Assembly (NCBI GenBank): GCA_032871835.1
Contig: CM065297.1
Span: 2,234,501-2,298,500 of the forward strand
DNA: 64,000 nt
Source: Dipteronia dyeriana
Taxonomy: Eukaryota; Streptophyta; Magnoliopsida; Sapindales; Sapindaceae
Direction of reading: 5' to 3'
Program-made: the position numbers and the translations under genes
The notes under the pieces: generated by a model
Databases searched by the model: none
Seen by the model: the letters and a program-made list of their open reading frames with translations, nothing else
Told to the model about the DNA's origin: nothing
Shown here: positions 23,359 through 34,343 of the stretch, one piece after another
How positions within the stretch are numbered: position 1 is the stretch's first letter
How the letters are laid out: each line of letters begins with the position of its first letter

Positions 23359-24287
23359 GCTTTCAAGTTTAATGTCACAATGGGTCGACAGGTATCCCTT
23401 CTTCACGATCGGGCTTCCCAGGCTGAGGCTGAAGCTGAAACTGAAAGGGTCATAGGGATTCTCGTGCAAGCTCGGTCTCTTGTAGAGGAGATGACCTCCA
23501 ATCAGAGGGAAATGGAAACTGAACTGAGCGAGCTTCGCTGCGACCATGAGAGGATGAAAAGATCCTTTGACCAAGAGACCCTTAAGTCAGAGCGACGAGC
23601 TAGGCAGAGAGACTTCTGGAAGGCCGAAGCCAAGAAGCTGGACGCTGAAAATCAAGATATGCATGCCCGGATTACCAAGCCTCAGGCCGAGGTGGATGCG
23701 TCCTTCAGCGAAGGTTATTTCTACGCTTCTTACCAGGTCGCCGAAGTCCTCCCCTCTCTTTTTGACCTGTCAATCATCGCTAATTGGAATAGGGAGGAGA
23801 TATTGGCCAAGGCCACAGAGATGTCTCCCCCCTTAGGTGATGATTTGTATCCCTTTAACGTGTTCGAAACGTGGAAGCAAATAGCTGGATTAGACCTTCA
23901 TTCTTCTCCCTTCGTCTTCCCAACATCGGATCATGGAGAGTCTTTGATGGGGGCTCTACCCACAGAGCCAAGATGAGTTCTTACGGAAGCCTGAGACCTC
24001 TCTAGATTTGCTTCAGAGGAAGAAACAATAGAGGAAGAGAGCATGCCAGAGTCAATAGCCATTTTTTTTATGCAACCATACCGCCTGAGGTTGTGACGGT
24101 GATCAATGAAGTCGTGGAAGAGGACCTTATTGATCATGAGGCAGTCGAGGAGCATCCCTAGGAGGAGGTGGCGGAGGCAGTAAAGGCAGCTAACCAAAAT
24201 GAACGACCACCAGAAATAGGAGCAGGGGGCGAGATTCATCATGTGGAAGAGGAGACTGGAGGATATCGGGTGGATGCAGCAATTTGA

Positions 24288-24890
24288 ATTCTCTTTCTTG
24301 TAGTTTATTTTTAACGCCCGGAAAAGGGGGTAGGCATCCTATCTTTACCCGTGCTTGATCATTCACCATTTCATTTTTTTTATAGCCCGGAATCAGGGGT
24401 TGGGCTCCTTGTCTGCTGTAGCCTTACTAGAGAATAGGCTCCCTCATTAATAAAACTTAACTTGAGTTCTGGTTCATATTTTGACTTACATGTACTTGCT
24501 TCTTTTCCGATCTCCCTCTAGGTTCAGCCTCTATTGCAAATTGACTTAGCTCGGGAAAAATAACAAGATAAGAACATTGCTTAAGCGTGAAAGCAGACAG
24601 CTAGCTCGAGCTTTCTGACTACAAAGATTTGTAGCTCAATGTCTTTAGTCGATAGTCCTCTTGTTTGATCGCAGACCTGTTATAGTAAGCAATCACATTT
24701 ATATGGAAAATTAGTAACCAGCAATAACTGGGATATTTAGAGTTTAAGTAAATCGAGCCCTCCATCCTTGAGCCCTTTTATGGGGTTGTAACCCAAGTGA
24801 TGCATCAAGTAAAGAACTGTTTAGCCCTTCTTAGGCTAGGGATCAGGAGGGCTTCCGCACTCTTAAACTCGAATCCTTCTTTGTGGTGGT
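24288..24890. other. Non-coding region between aORF end and tandem array in element 2
   Basis: It contains paired 'agcccggaat' / 'cgcccggaaaa' words also seen in element 1 at 17480-17560, probably the aORF 3' untranslated region. No gene is recognisable. Confidence 0.5.
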
Positions 24891-25556
24891 AGCCCGACCA
24901 AGGCATCAGGGGGGCTTATCTAGCTATTTTCTGGTCTCGAAATCTGGATGGCAACTATGCTCTTACACTCGGACCCTTCTTAGTGGTGGTAGCCCGACTA
25001 AGGAATCAGGAGGGCTATTTAGCTATTTCCTGGTCTCGAGATCTGGATGACAACTATACTCTTACACTCAGACCCTTCTTAGGGGTGGTAGCCCGGCCAA
25101 GGAATCAGGAGAGCTATTTAGCTATTTCCTGGTCTCGAGATCTGGATGGTAACTATGCTCTTACACTCAGACCCTTCCTGGGGGTAGTAGCCCGACCAAG
25201 GCATCAGGAGGGCTATTTAGCTATTTCTTGGTCTCGAGATCTGGATGGCAACTATGCTCTTACACTCAGACTCTTCTTGGGGTGGTCGCCCGACCAAGGC
25301 ATTCGGAGGGCTATCTAGCTATTTCCTGGTCTCGGGATCTGGATGGCAACTGTACTCTTACACTCAGACCCTTCTTGGGGGTGGTAGCCAGACCAAGGCA
25401 TCAGGAGGGCTATCTAGCTATTTCCTGGTCTCGAGATCTGGATGACAACTATGCTCTTACACTCTGACCCTTCTTGGGGGTGGTAGCCCAACCAAAGCAT
25501 TAGGAGGGCTATCTAGCTATTTTCCGGTCTCAAGATTTGGATGGCAACTATGCTCG
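24891..25556 (-). repeat. 99-bp tandem repeat array in element 2 (about 7 units)
   Basis: Units starting agcccgacca or a close variant occur at 24891, 24991, 25090, 25189, 25287, 25386 and 25485, a period of 98-100 bp. Each carries tatttcctggtctcgagat and cttacactcagacccttctt. It is the reverse complement of the element 1 repeat, in keeping with the opposite orientation of element 2. 99 is a multiple of three, so the array translates as a repetitive but meaningless open frame. Confidence 0.93.
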
Positions 25557-26577
25557 ATTTTGAATCTGCTCTTAAGTTGTTGAACCAATTTCAGGTAAGC
25601 GATCATATTATCCCCTTTTGCCTGATAATCCCCGGAGACTTGGTTAACCACGAGCGAAGAGTCGCTCTTAACATTCAGGTATTAAACCTCGAGCTCTATG
25701 GCTGCCCTTATTCCGGCTAGAAAGGCTTCGTACTCTGTCTCATTATTCGTGACTTTAAATTCAAATCTGAAACAGTGGCAGCACTCAGTTCCTTCTGGTT
25801 CGATTAGGACTATGCCTGCTCCCCCCCCAGCTTGTCCGGAAGCTCTATCAGTATAGAGGATCCACGACTCGTAACCCTCCAGCCAGCTATCAGATTCTGG
25901 AATCCTCTCAAGGGCTACATCTGTTACAGTGGGGGTTGCTTGGCCTGAAGGATTGAGAGCTCTGCTACAAAGTCTACTAGTGCCTGAGCTTTTATTGCGG
26001 TCATAGGCTTGTACCTTAAATCAAACTGGGTAAGCTCCAGATCCCATTAAACCAGTCTTCGGAAACATCCGGCCTTTGTAAGAATTGACGGAGGGGTTGT
26101 TCTGTCACCACTGTTATTGAATGAGCATGGAAGTAGGGATGGAGCTTCCTTACCGAGGTCACCAAGGCATAAGCGAGCTTCTTCAACAGGGTATAGTTCT
26201 TTCAGGCTTGGTTAGAGCGTGACTTACGTAGTAAATAGGTCACTGAACCCTATCCCCGCATTCTTTAGCCAATGCCCCACTTACGACAGTTTATAAAACA
26301 GTCAAGTATATTTGAAGCTCTTCTCCAGGACTTGGCTTAACCAGCAGTAGAGGGCTTGATAGGTATTTTTTCGAGGCTTGAAAAGCTTGTTCGCTCTCAT
26401 GATCCCATTTCATGTTTCTTCCCTGCTTGATGGCTTTGAAGAATGGTAGACACTTGTTGGTAGACTTAGAGATAAACCTTTTGAGTGTTGTTACCTGACT
26501 GGTCAATGCTTGAACCTGTTTAAGAGACGTGGGGGATTCTAGATCCAGGATAGCCATGATCTTTTCCGGGTTAGCCT
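25557..26577 (-). pseudogene. RNase H and truncated second RNase H of Tat element 2
   Basis: On the - strand the RT thumb and RNase H start (LESPTSLKQVQAL, KPSPGEELQIYLTV) run from 26557, and the second, archaeal-type RNase H follows (NNETEYEAFLAGIRAA near 25720, VKSDSSLVVNQVSGDY near 25650). The coding sequence ends abruptly at about 25557, where the 99-bp array begins. The rest of the second RNase H and the whole integrase are missing. Stops and frameshifts occur throughout. Confidence 0.85.
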
Positions 26578-27250
26578 CTATGCCTCTTCATGGATCATGA
26601 AGCCCAGAAACTTCCATGCAGTTACCCAAAAGACGCATTTGGAAGGGTTCAACCTCATCTGGTTCTTCCTTAGGATCATGAAGGTTCTACGAAGGTCACC
26701 CAGATAACCTTCCGAGGTTAAAGACTTGGTGATCATGTCGTCGATATACACCTCCATTGACCTCTCGATTTTGGGCTTGAACAACCGATTGACTAGCCGC
26801 TGATAAGTAGCTCCAGCGTTCTTGAGCCCGAAAGGCACTATCTTGTAGCAGTTCAAACCTTGTGCTGTGATGAAACTGGTCTTTTCCTGATCCGCATGGT
26901 GCATCATAATTTGATTGTACCCTGAAAATGCATCCATGAAGCTTAGGAGCTTGTTTCCAGAGGTAGAGTCGACCAACTGATCAATTTTTATGCCCGGTTG
27001 AGGTCGGTGTAATCAACACACATGCGCCACTTTCTATTTTCCTTTGTGACCATGACCACGTTGGCGATCAATTTCAGGATAACGTGCTTCTCGAATGAAG
27101 CCCGCTCGGGTAAGTTTGTCCACCTATTCCTGAACCGTAACATTTCTTCCGGTGTTAAAGTGACGCCGTTTTTGTTTAATGGGTTTGAAGGTCGGATCCA
27201 CTGCCAATCGATGAGCAGCTAATGTCATCGGGAACTCTGGCATCTCAGCA
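26578..27250 (-). pseudogene. Reverse transcriptase of Tat element 2
   Basis: The main open stretch (26976-26578) has LLSFMDAFSGYNQIMMHHADQ, VPFGLKNAGATYQRLVN and an intact catalytic YIDDM (about 26745), unlike element 1 where it is YINDM. The N-terminal part (including a degraded CVDY.DLN block near 27020) lies in other frames between 26977 and 27250. RT would copy the element RNA inside the particle. Confidence 0.88.
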
Positions 27251-27255
27251 TAACT

Positions 27256-28200
27256 CTAAGAAAAAATGTCGTTGAACTCCGTGACGAGCCCGATCAAACC
27301 CTCTTTTGCTCCCGACTCAAGGGTGGCTTCGATTTTGACGACCTTCAAGGGATCGCCCACTCGGACAGGAATCTCTTCTAACTTATCCATTGGATGGCCG
27401 CCGGCCCATTCCCTTCTCTGTTCCATCATATCGGGCATTATGAGGTCGTCTTCAGGGTGATCGGTGGACCCTACATCTCCTAGGTTTAATGCAGGGGTTG
27501 CCCTGTCTTGGATAGTTATCACCTGAGCGAGTTGTTTTGCTAGGGCCGCTGGGTTGGCCGACACTGCGTAGCATCTCCTGACTCCTTGCTGATCACCCCG
27601 AACTTCCCCCACTTTGTATCCTACTGGAAACTTCAGGACGTTGTGGTAAATGGAAAGGACCCTATTCAAGAATGATAAAAATGGCCTCCCTAATATTGCA
27701 TTGTAGGCCGATAGGGTATCTACCACCACGAAGTCGGTCATGATATTCTGTTGGAGAGGTGTGGCTTCAATGATCACTGGTAGGATTTTTGATCCTACGG
27801 GTGTGATTGAGTCCCTAGTGAACCCATATAGCGGGGTAGTGCAGCTATTGTAATACTACTATTTCAAGTTTAGCTTTTCCAAGGTATCTTTAAATAGGAC
27901 GGCAACGCTGCTACCTATGTCGAGGAGCACACGGTGTACCATGAGGTCATCATGAGGCTGGAAAGTGTTGTAGACATCTGCTTCGGTGAAAATGATCTGT
28001 GACAGTTAGGAGGGGTTGGTCGGTCTCTGGTCGACCTTAAAGATATCCCACCCTTCGTCCGTACGAGGGACTTTCCTAGTATGGTTTTTTCCTGGAACTG
28101 TTGGAGGTGTCGGCCAGAGTAGGCCCCCCACTGATGGTATGTATTATCTGAATCTGTTGCATCAGGTCTGCCTGCTCCTCTTTTCTTTTCTTGGCATGCT
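27256..28200 (-). pseudogene. Protease region of Tat element 2
   Basis: The open frame 27777-27256 has MTDFVVVDTLSAYNAILGRP and runs to the linker before RT. Upstream on the - strand, at about 27885-27930, the active-site region reads VLLDIGSSVAVLF, with Asp-Ile-Gly instead of Asp-Thr-Gly. Both segments match element 1 in order and spacing. Confidence 0.78.
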
Positions 28201-28262
28201 CTCAGATCTCGGCTTGCACTTCCCTTCTAGTCTGAATGTTCTCCCTGACTTGTTGCAAGAAT

Positions 28263-29544
28263 TCAACCAGACATCCTCCTCTTATCAAATCCTCGATCTG
28301 ATTCCGCAGGTTGTAGCATTCTGAAGTCACAATATTTATAGCGATTTCTCTTACTGACCGGTGCTTTCATGGAAGCGAGCTTCTGTAGGAAACTCTTGTC
28401 CTGAATGGCGAGATAGACTCTTTCATGGGACGTATTTAAGGGAGTGTAATGATCGTACCCCCTCTCATCACCAGATATTGGGGCCACTGTCCTGGAAAGT
28501 GGTGTAGCTTGCGGGGGAGCTCGTTTTTTTGGGTACCTTTCCGATCTGGGTTGAGAAAGGGGGAAGCTTTATGTTGATTTATTTGGGGGTTTGTTCTGGC
28601 TTTTCTGAGCTTGCTTGGGTCTGGGAGCTTCATTCTTTTGTCGCTTTACGGCTCTCATGTCTTCGTGTTCCATCTTGACCTTAAGTTATTCGTCGACCTC
28701 AATCTGCTCTAGAGCCCGATCATAGGCTTATTGGTAGGTTTCCGGAGGTCTCTTGGCAAAAGACTAGAAAAGTTTTCCCACCCATAAGAACCTTCTGAAG
28801 TTGGCGAGGGTTTCTTTCTAGGTGAAGACCCCCATCTGGATGACTTCCTTGTGGAAACGCTTGACATAAGCCCCGAGGGTTTCCCTCTCTCTTGGATCAC
28901 GTACTGTAGATGGATTGGGTCATTCAATCGGGGCTTAACTCCCTAGAATTGTAAGCAGAAATCAGTTGATAGCTTGATGAAGGAATCCACACTACCAGCA
29001 GGTAGTTTCCTAAACCAGGTTTTAGCTTAATTCGTGAGTGTAGTGGGGAACATTCGACACATAGTGGCCCTGGTCGTGTTCTGGACCTTCATCTGTTGAA
29101 CGAAGCTCTCTAAGTGGCTCAGGGGATCCTCAATCCTAGAGAATCTGTCAGTTGGCATTTTAAACTTAGGTGGGAGTTTCGCCTCCCGGATCCTTCTGGT
29201 GAATGGAGCATTCATTTCACTTAGAGGATCTTTCTTGTCCTCCTTGTACTTTCCCTTCTTCATCAATTGGACCTCTTTTTGAAGCTCTGCCAACTGGTCT
29301 TTAGGCGTTTGCTTTTGGATTGTCTTGAGTTGATCTCAGTTTCCTCACCATCGGATCCTTTTGACGAACTAGCGATCTCTACCCGGTTCCTTCTTCTGAG
29401 GGGGTCTGCTAGGGGGCTTTGCTGACTTTCTTCTTCTCTACTTCGAGCTTCTCTCATTGAGGTCGTTGGGTGGAGAAACTCTCCCCACTCTCGGGGAAAG
29501 ATGTCCGCCATAGATTTGACTTGCCGTGGTTGGTAGCATGGCAA
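28263..29544 (-). pseudogene. gag of Tat element 2
   Basis: Fragments: PCYQPRQVKSMADIFPREW (29541), coiled-coil-like QKEVQLMKKGKYKEDKK, DPLSEMNAPFTRRIREAKL (29220), HLESFVQQMKV, NDPIHLQYVIQERGKPS (28924), and a basic region before the zinc finger. The zinc finger at about 28320 retains YKYCDF but lacks about 22 bp that in element 1 encode the His-containing middle, which also shifts the frame. TAA/TAG codons interrupt the capsid part. Confidence 0.83.
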
Positions 29545-29997
29545 CGCTTTGGGAACGGGGTGTATAGGCTCTAAACTATCCAGGATCGAGGTTGGGAGTC
29601 CCGTTCTATTATGAGCTGGTTCCCTAGGGGTAGGTCCCAGGAGATCAAATGCAGGTTGCCTAGCCCCGGGCCTGCTTGACTCCCCCCGATTGCAAAGGTC
29701 TGCTTGCTAGATAATAATACCTTCAGAGAGAAGCCGAAGGCGGACATTTTCTACGAAGGCTGTCACTTGTTGGTCAAGCTCGACCTGATTTCCCAGAGGG
29801 GGGTCCAGAGCCTACCCAGTGGCTGGCTGGGCTGGAACCTGGCTATAGAGCCAGGATTTTCTCCCTTTCTTCGGGACCTTTCATGTTGATGTAGCAGAAG
29901 GTTGTCCCGATGCGCCCGGCTGTACTTGTGAGGAGCAGAGCCTCATGATTCCTGTAAAATAACAAACATTTGAAAATAAAGATGGTGATGTGAGAGT

Positions 29998-30015
29998 TTC
30001 CCACAGACGGCGCCA
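29998..30015 (-). other. Primer-binding site of Tat element 2
   Basis: On the - strand tggcgccgtctgtgggaa begins 5 bp inside the 5' LTR. It fixes the orientation of the element and the inner edge of its 5' LTR. The 29545-29997 stretch is leader with no gene seen. Confidence 0.88.
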
Positions 30016-30020
30016 GAAAG

Positions 30021-31272
30021 TGTTAACGGAAAATTTGCTCAGGATGAGAAATTCCTACTAACACCTTTAAGACCACTACCACGGAAGTTGTGGCCGGGGT
30101 CGTTACCGTTGATACTTGACCTGTTTAGAGGTAAACGAGAGGCTGGATTGCAATAATACAAATGGAGCTTTTATTATTGATTACTTGCTTCGATATATAG
30201 ATCACTCTCTCATATGCTCATAGTCTCTCTAAGATCTAGGAAGGTGGCAACTTTGTACTTGTCGAATAGTGGAAACAAAGGCGGCCGTGTTCTGAATACA
30301 GAATTTAGGTATTCCCCTATTCTTTTCTTTTCTTCTATCTGTCGTTCTCCTTCTGTTTTTCGTCTATTTCTACTTCTTCTTTTTTATCTCTCTTTTCCCT
30401 GTAATGCTTGGCCCTATTTATATCTGGTCCAAGTAGGTTTGAATTCGCTGATATCCCGCCACGATCCTACGAATCCGTTTCCTCCTTATCTGGCGAGATC
30501 CTTTATTTAAAAGTTGCTGATCCCGAGTAAATAGCAGAAACGATGATATTGTTAACGAAAATGAGTTTGTTTCCTTTTAGGAATCAAACTCTTGATTCAC
30601 ACGTTTATGGAATTAATGTTGGTTATCACATAGATATGATCTTGTATGTTATCGCGGGATGATTTTTCATGGAGGTCACCGAGCTAGCTGTCTGTCGTCT
30701 CATAGAGCGAGGTAGATCCATGCTTCGACTCTGTTTCTTAGAAGCTTGGGATGGATTTTCCCCTACCCTTGGGAGCTTGAGGTGTCCCTGTAGACATTCC
30801 TGGGAGGTAGCCAGGGTAGTGTAAATTTAGGCGTGATTCCTCTTTCATACCCAACAGGGACAACGGGCTTCTGGAGAGGTTGGTGGGCTTCTGTTTAAGA
30901 CTACTGTTAAGTTTATCCTCTGAAAGTATTAACCCGGAGGAGACCTACTTTGCTTATCTGGCTTCTTTCGAATGTTTCTTGAGCTTGGAGACCCCCTGAC
31001 TTTCACGGGGTGGTTGAGGAGCTCGACCTCAGGAACCGAGGTTCCCCGATAGGTGGCCTGGAGAAGCCCGGGTTCCAATATTCATGTGGGGGCAAGTACT
31101 GGTCGAGCCTAGCTTGTTTTCTGATAGTTTTAAAGTCGGGCCGACCTTCCCTGCTTCTGTGGGGTAGCTGTATGGTCTACCCGAGTTTCATGAACGTCGA
31201 TTATGGGCTTCAACTTGTGGTAGGAAAGTAAAAAATTTCTCTTTGACCCCTGACCAAATTTTACTATTAACA
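30021..31272 (-). repeat. 5' LTR of Tat element 2
   Basis: The + strand reads tgttaacgg...tactattaaca, the same length (1252 bp) as the 3' LTR. A TATA box on the - strand lies at 30413-30425 (gatataaatagggcc). Its outer edge is followed by gaaac, one half of the target duplication. Confidence 0.93.
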
Positions 31273-31418
31273 GAAACGTTCCTACCAGAGCGACGATGCT
31301 GACATAACGGGGAAGCATCCTCGTCGCTCGAGTTTTCTTGTGCCCGCTTACTAGGAACCGGGCTGGGGGCACCAGTGCCCTCAACCGTAGCCTCAATACT
31401 ATCAGCAGAATTCGTCAT
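31273..31418 (-). pseudogene. N-terminal piece of the element 1 antisense ORF
   Basis: It starts at ATG 31418 (MTNSADSIEATVEGTGA) and holds NSSDEDASPLCQHRRSGRNV, which aligns with the element 2 aORF N-terminus. Element 2 cuts it at 31273, and the frame continues at 20059. A TATA-like box lies upstream at 31553-31542. 31419-31771 otherwise holds untranslated element 1 sequence, including a tgacgtca-like word at about 31565. Confidence 0.75.
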
Positions 31419-31771
31419 TGTTAGGTGTGGGGCTTGAAGAACAAAGAAAACGACGAAAGAGCTTCTCAAAGGTAGCGAAAAATAGAAATATAGAACTTGA
31501 AATTTGAAAGAAAGTGTGGGGAAAGTGATGATGAAGCCTAGTTTAAATAGAGGTGGAAGAGGCGTGACGTCAACAAAATCTTCGGAGGGATTGCCTCGAA
31601 TTACGGGAACGGCCGTAATGTCTCCGGATTATTTCAGGAAATACACAGGTCTTTTCTTGCCACATCACAGGTACAATTTCCACCCAGATTTGGTAACGGT
31701 AAAAGAGGGAAAATTTTCCAATTAAAAGCAAGGAATATGACTCCAACCTCAACTCAATCGCCGGTGTTCAA

Positions 31772-32024
31772 GTCAGAGGGGAATTCTGTTAATATCAAAA
31801 TTAGGCTAGGGGACCAAAGAGAAATTTTTCACTATCATATCTTGAATCAAAGCCTAAGTTCACCATTCATTGAACCCCGTACGAGCCATAAAGCTACCCC
31901 GCAGAGGCGAGGAAGGGTCGTCGGGCTTCAAAACTATCAAGAATGATGCTCGACACGACTAGGTTGAACCCCTCATGCATACACTAGAATTCGGGCAAAG
32001 CCCGATGCGCGGTTATTCGGGCTT
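31772..32024 (+). repeat. Polypurine tract and truncated 3' LTR of Tat element 1
   Basis: gtcagaggggaattc (31772-31786) precedes tgttaatatcaaaatt, the LTR start. The match to the 5' LTR (8112 onward) holds through cggttattcgggctt and stops at about 32024. Only about 238 bp of the LTR remains, and the cause of the truncation is not visible. Confidence 0.85.
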
Positions 32025-32773
32025 ATTTGTTTTTTTTTAAATAGCCCAAACTTTATCAAATAAAAAATAACAAAGCTCAATCATCACTCATCTAATCCCA
32101 TTTTGATTCCCCAATAGCCTTATTCACATTATCAGTAGCCGGTAAGCATTTTACCCTGAACAGCTCTGAAGAATATCCTGTGTATCATATATAGAATATC
32201 CCTTGTGTATCAGAGGAACAGACTTGTCTGATTACCTTTCTTCTTTTCTCTGTTTTTATGATGCTTTTGTAAAAAAAAGTTGTATTACATGTATATCTTT
32301 GTAAATTTTATATGCTATTAGCAACTATTTTAATGCATGACAATGATATTAATAAATAACTTGGTACTTCTAATGAATCTATCCTTTTTTGATATATTTA
32401 TCTTTAATGAAATTATCATTTTCGGACTGAATATGTTAAAACAGGTTATATATTTGTTTATATATTGAAAACTATGAATATATATAAGGGTGCTAATTTT
32501 TTGATTTCGTCTAAGGGTCTCGAAATAGTTAGGAACGACACTGATTTCTTAGTTTTCTTAACATTAAAAAACAAACAAAACAATTTAACGAGCTAAATTC
32601 ATATCTATTAAGATTCAAGTGAAAAAAAAACAAACACTCTTAACTATTTAGATTAGCCCCCATTAGTTAAAACTTATGGCTCCACTGTTATTCTTGATTA
32701 CATTGCATAACGAATAACATACGTCAGTCATTTGTACTCTTTCTAATAACTTAAGCTTTTAAATCTACTATTT

Positions 32774-33735
32774 AAGGGATCGTTTGTTTTTTTCACTTAA
32801 AACTTAATATGTCTGAATTGAGCTCATTAAGTTGTTTTGTTTGTTTTTTAAGGGATCAAACAACTTAAAAACATAAAAAAACAACTTAAAATAAAAAGTA
32901 AGAAATCCTGACTTTTAACTTAATTCCAAATCATTGGATTACAATTAAAATATTCTCTTCTAAGTTTATTTGCTTAAAAAATATATTTTTTCAAATTTAT
33001 CCTGATTTGATATGGTATGAAATTCTTTCTTTTAATATATTTCTTATTTTAAATTGCTTTTCGAACGGAAAAAAAAAACCTAATCACTTTAGAAAGAAAA
33101 AAAAAACTCTCATAAATCTTCTTGGGATTGAACAATTGAATCTCCTACTAAATCCGGGTAAGAACTCTTTATTTATTATTATTTTTTTACTATTTTGTGG
33201 TTTGTAGATGTTATAGAATAATTGTTTATATACATAGAAATCGACGCATATACCCGAACCTTTTTTTTTATAAATAACTTTTTAAAAAAAAATCGGTTTT
33301 CTGTATATATGATTCAGGAAACAAAAAAAAAAATAGTTTCCTGAATTATATATATCAAAAATGTGGACAACGTGAAAATTGAACTTGAATATTTTTTTAT
33401 CAATAAATTGAACTTAAACTTTATTTACAGAACATGCAAAATTATATTCATTGATGGTTTTTTTTTTGTTAAATTGAAATTTGTTTGTAAAAGAACATAC
33501 AAAATCGTATAAAGAATAGTGCATGTTAAATTACTTCTTTTAATTAAAGGTAAAATTATTTATTTTCAGACAATTTTATTTTTTAAAAACAAATATGTTA
33601 ACAGTATATTCAGATGTACAAAATAAAAAAAATCAAATATATCATTTAGATTCAGATTTCATTACCTATTCAGTCTACAAAAAAATTCAAAATCATTCGG
33701 TCTTCAAAAAAAAACAAAAAACAAATAACCCTTAA
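32774..33735. mobile_element. Tourist-like (PIF/Harbinger) non-autonomous element
   Basis: The left end taagggatcgtttgttttttt and the reverse complement of the right end, taagggttatttgtttttt, form imperfect terminal inverted repeats. Both sides are bordered by TAA/TTA, the duplication typical of PIF/Harbinger. The interior is AT-rich with no transposase. Low-complexity ends make chance similarity possible. Confidence 0.4.
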
Positions 33736-34343
33736 GAATTGATCATACTCAACCAATCTTGATGATCCTTCGAAAAAAAAATCCAATTTTGTCGAGAGAA
33801 TGAATTTAAAGACATAATATAAAAATAATTATTAAGTGTAAGATCTCATATGATTTCATACAAGATCTCATTTATCGCATTTGATAAATAATATGAAAAA
33901 ATATAGAAAATCCTGTACCAAATAATTACTCGATTTATAGAAGGTCATATTTTAGTTGGAGAACGTCAGTATAATGTTAAAGCTCTTTTTATATCAACAT
34001 GTCGAGTTGGATATACTATAACTCTGTTGAGAGAATGGTTTAGTAGTATACATACTACCAACGAAATCACATAACATAATTTGAATCGAAAATATATAGA
34101 TGGTTTAAACTAGTGGTGTAAAAATGGGTCGGCCGGTCCAGGAAGTTCACGGGCCGTGCTGGGAACGACCAGTGAAGGAAGAGGGCCAGGCCACGTACCG
34201 GGCCACTGGGAGGAGGCCCGGCAGGTCGGCCTGCCTGCCACGCTAATCCGGCGAGCCAGACCTGTCAGACCGGCATGTTGGACCTGTCCGTTTGGCTTTT
34301 TTTTTTTTTTTTCAAAAATCCTAAAACGGCTGCAGTTGTTGTC

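Larger units (their letters stand above)
21691..24287 (+). pseudogene. Antisense ORF (aORF) of Tat element 2, with introns
   Basis: It starts at ATG 21691 (MSNSKISSKSW), after the TATA-like box, and can be followed to TGA at 24285. Order: an acidic N-terminus with SSDEDTSP, a PF04195-like region (RVRFPFHLTLRRAL, LAPLQLTPGFWRHL at about 22150-22250), a threonine/proline-rich linker, a coiled coil (RSLVEEMTSNQREMETELSEL, from about 23470; open frame 23380-23976), and an acidic tail. Apparent introns lie at 22683-22752 and 23288-23358. Stops (e.g. 21748) and indels show decay. The + strand open frame is unusually long for a silent element. The function of Tat aORF proteins is not known. Confidence 0.75.
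20060..31272 (-). mobile_element. Tat-lineage Ty3/gypsy retrotransposon, element 2, nested in element 1
   Basis: It reads on the - strand: 5' LTR (31272-30021), primer-binding site, gag, protease, RT, RNase H, a truncated second RNase H, 99-bp repeats, antisense ORF (on +), polypurine tract, 3' LTR (21311-20060). Both LTRs are 1252 bp. The flanks are gaaag (20055-20059) and gaaac (31273-31277), a 5-bp duplication with one change, and the aORF frame of element 1 resumes exactly across them. Integrase is deleted, so it could not have moved again on its own. Confidence 0.93.
8112..32024 (+). mobile_element. Tat-lineage Ty3/gypsy retrotransposon, element 1 (hosts two insertions)
   Basis: The order on the + strand is 5' LTR (8112-9465), primer-binding site, gag, protease, RT, RNase H, a second RNase H, integrase, a 99-bp tandem repeat, an antisense ORF, polypurine tract and truncated 3' LTR (31787-32024). 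The dual RNase H, the antisense ORF and the repeat-bearing 3' region are established traits of the Tat lineage. A solo LTR (9617-10752) and element 2 (20060-31272) are inserted in it; without them it is about 11.5 kb. The coding regions carry many stops and frameshifts. Confidence 0.9.

Noticed and set aside
23380..23976. 198-residue coiled-coil ORF as a host gene.
   Set aside because: It lies between pol and the 3' LTR of element 2, and a related antisense frame is found at the same place in element 1, so it belongs to the retrotransposon.
24983..25467. Long + strand open frames of repetitive residues (33-residue period).
   Set aside because: They are translations of the 99-bp tandem repeat; 99 is divisible by three, so the frame stays open without being a gene.
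24891..25556. Possible CRISPR-like array.
   Set aside because: Units are directly adjacent with no unique spacers, the unit is 99 bp, and the setting is a plant retrotransposon.
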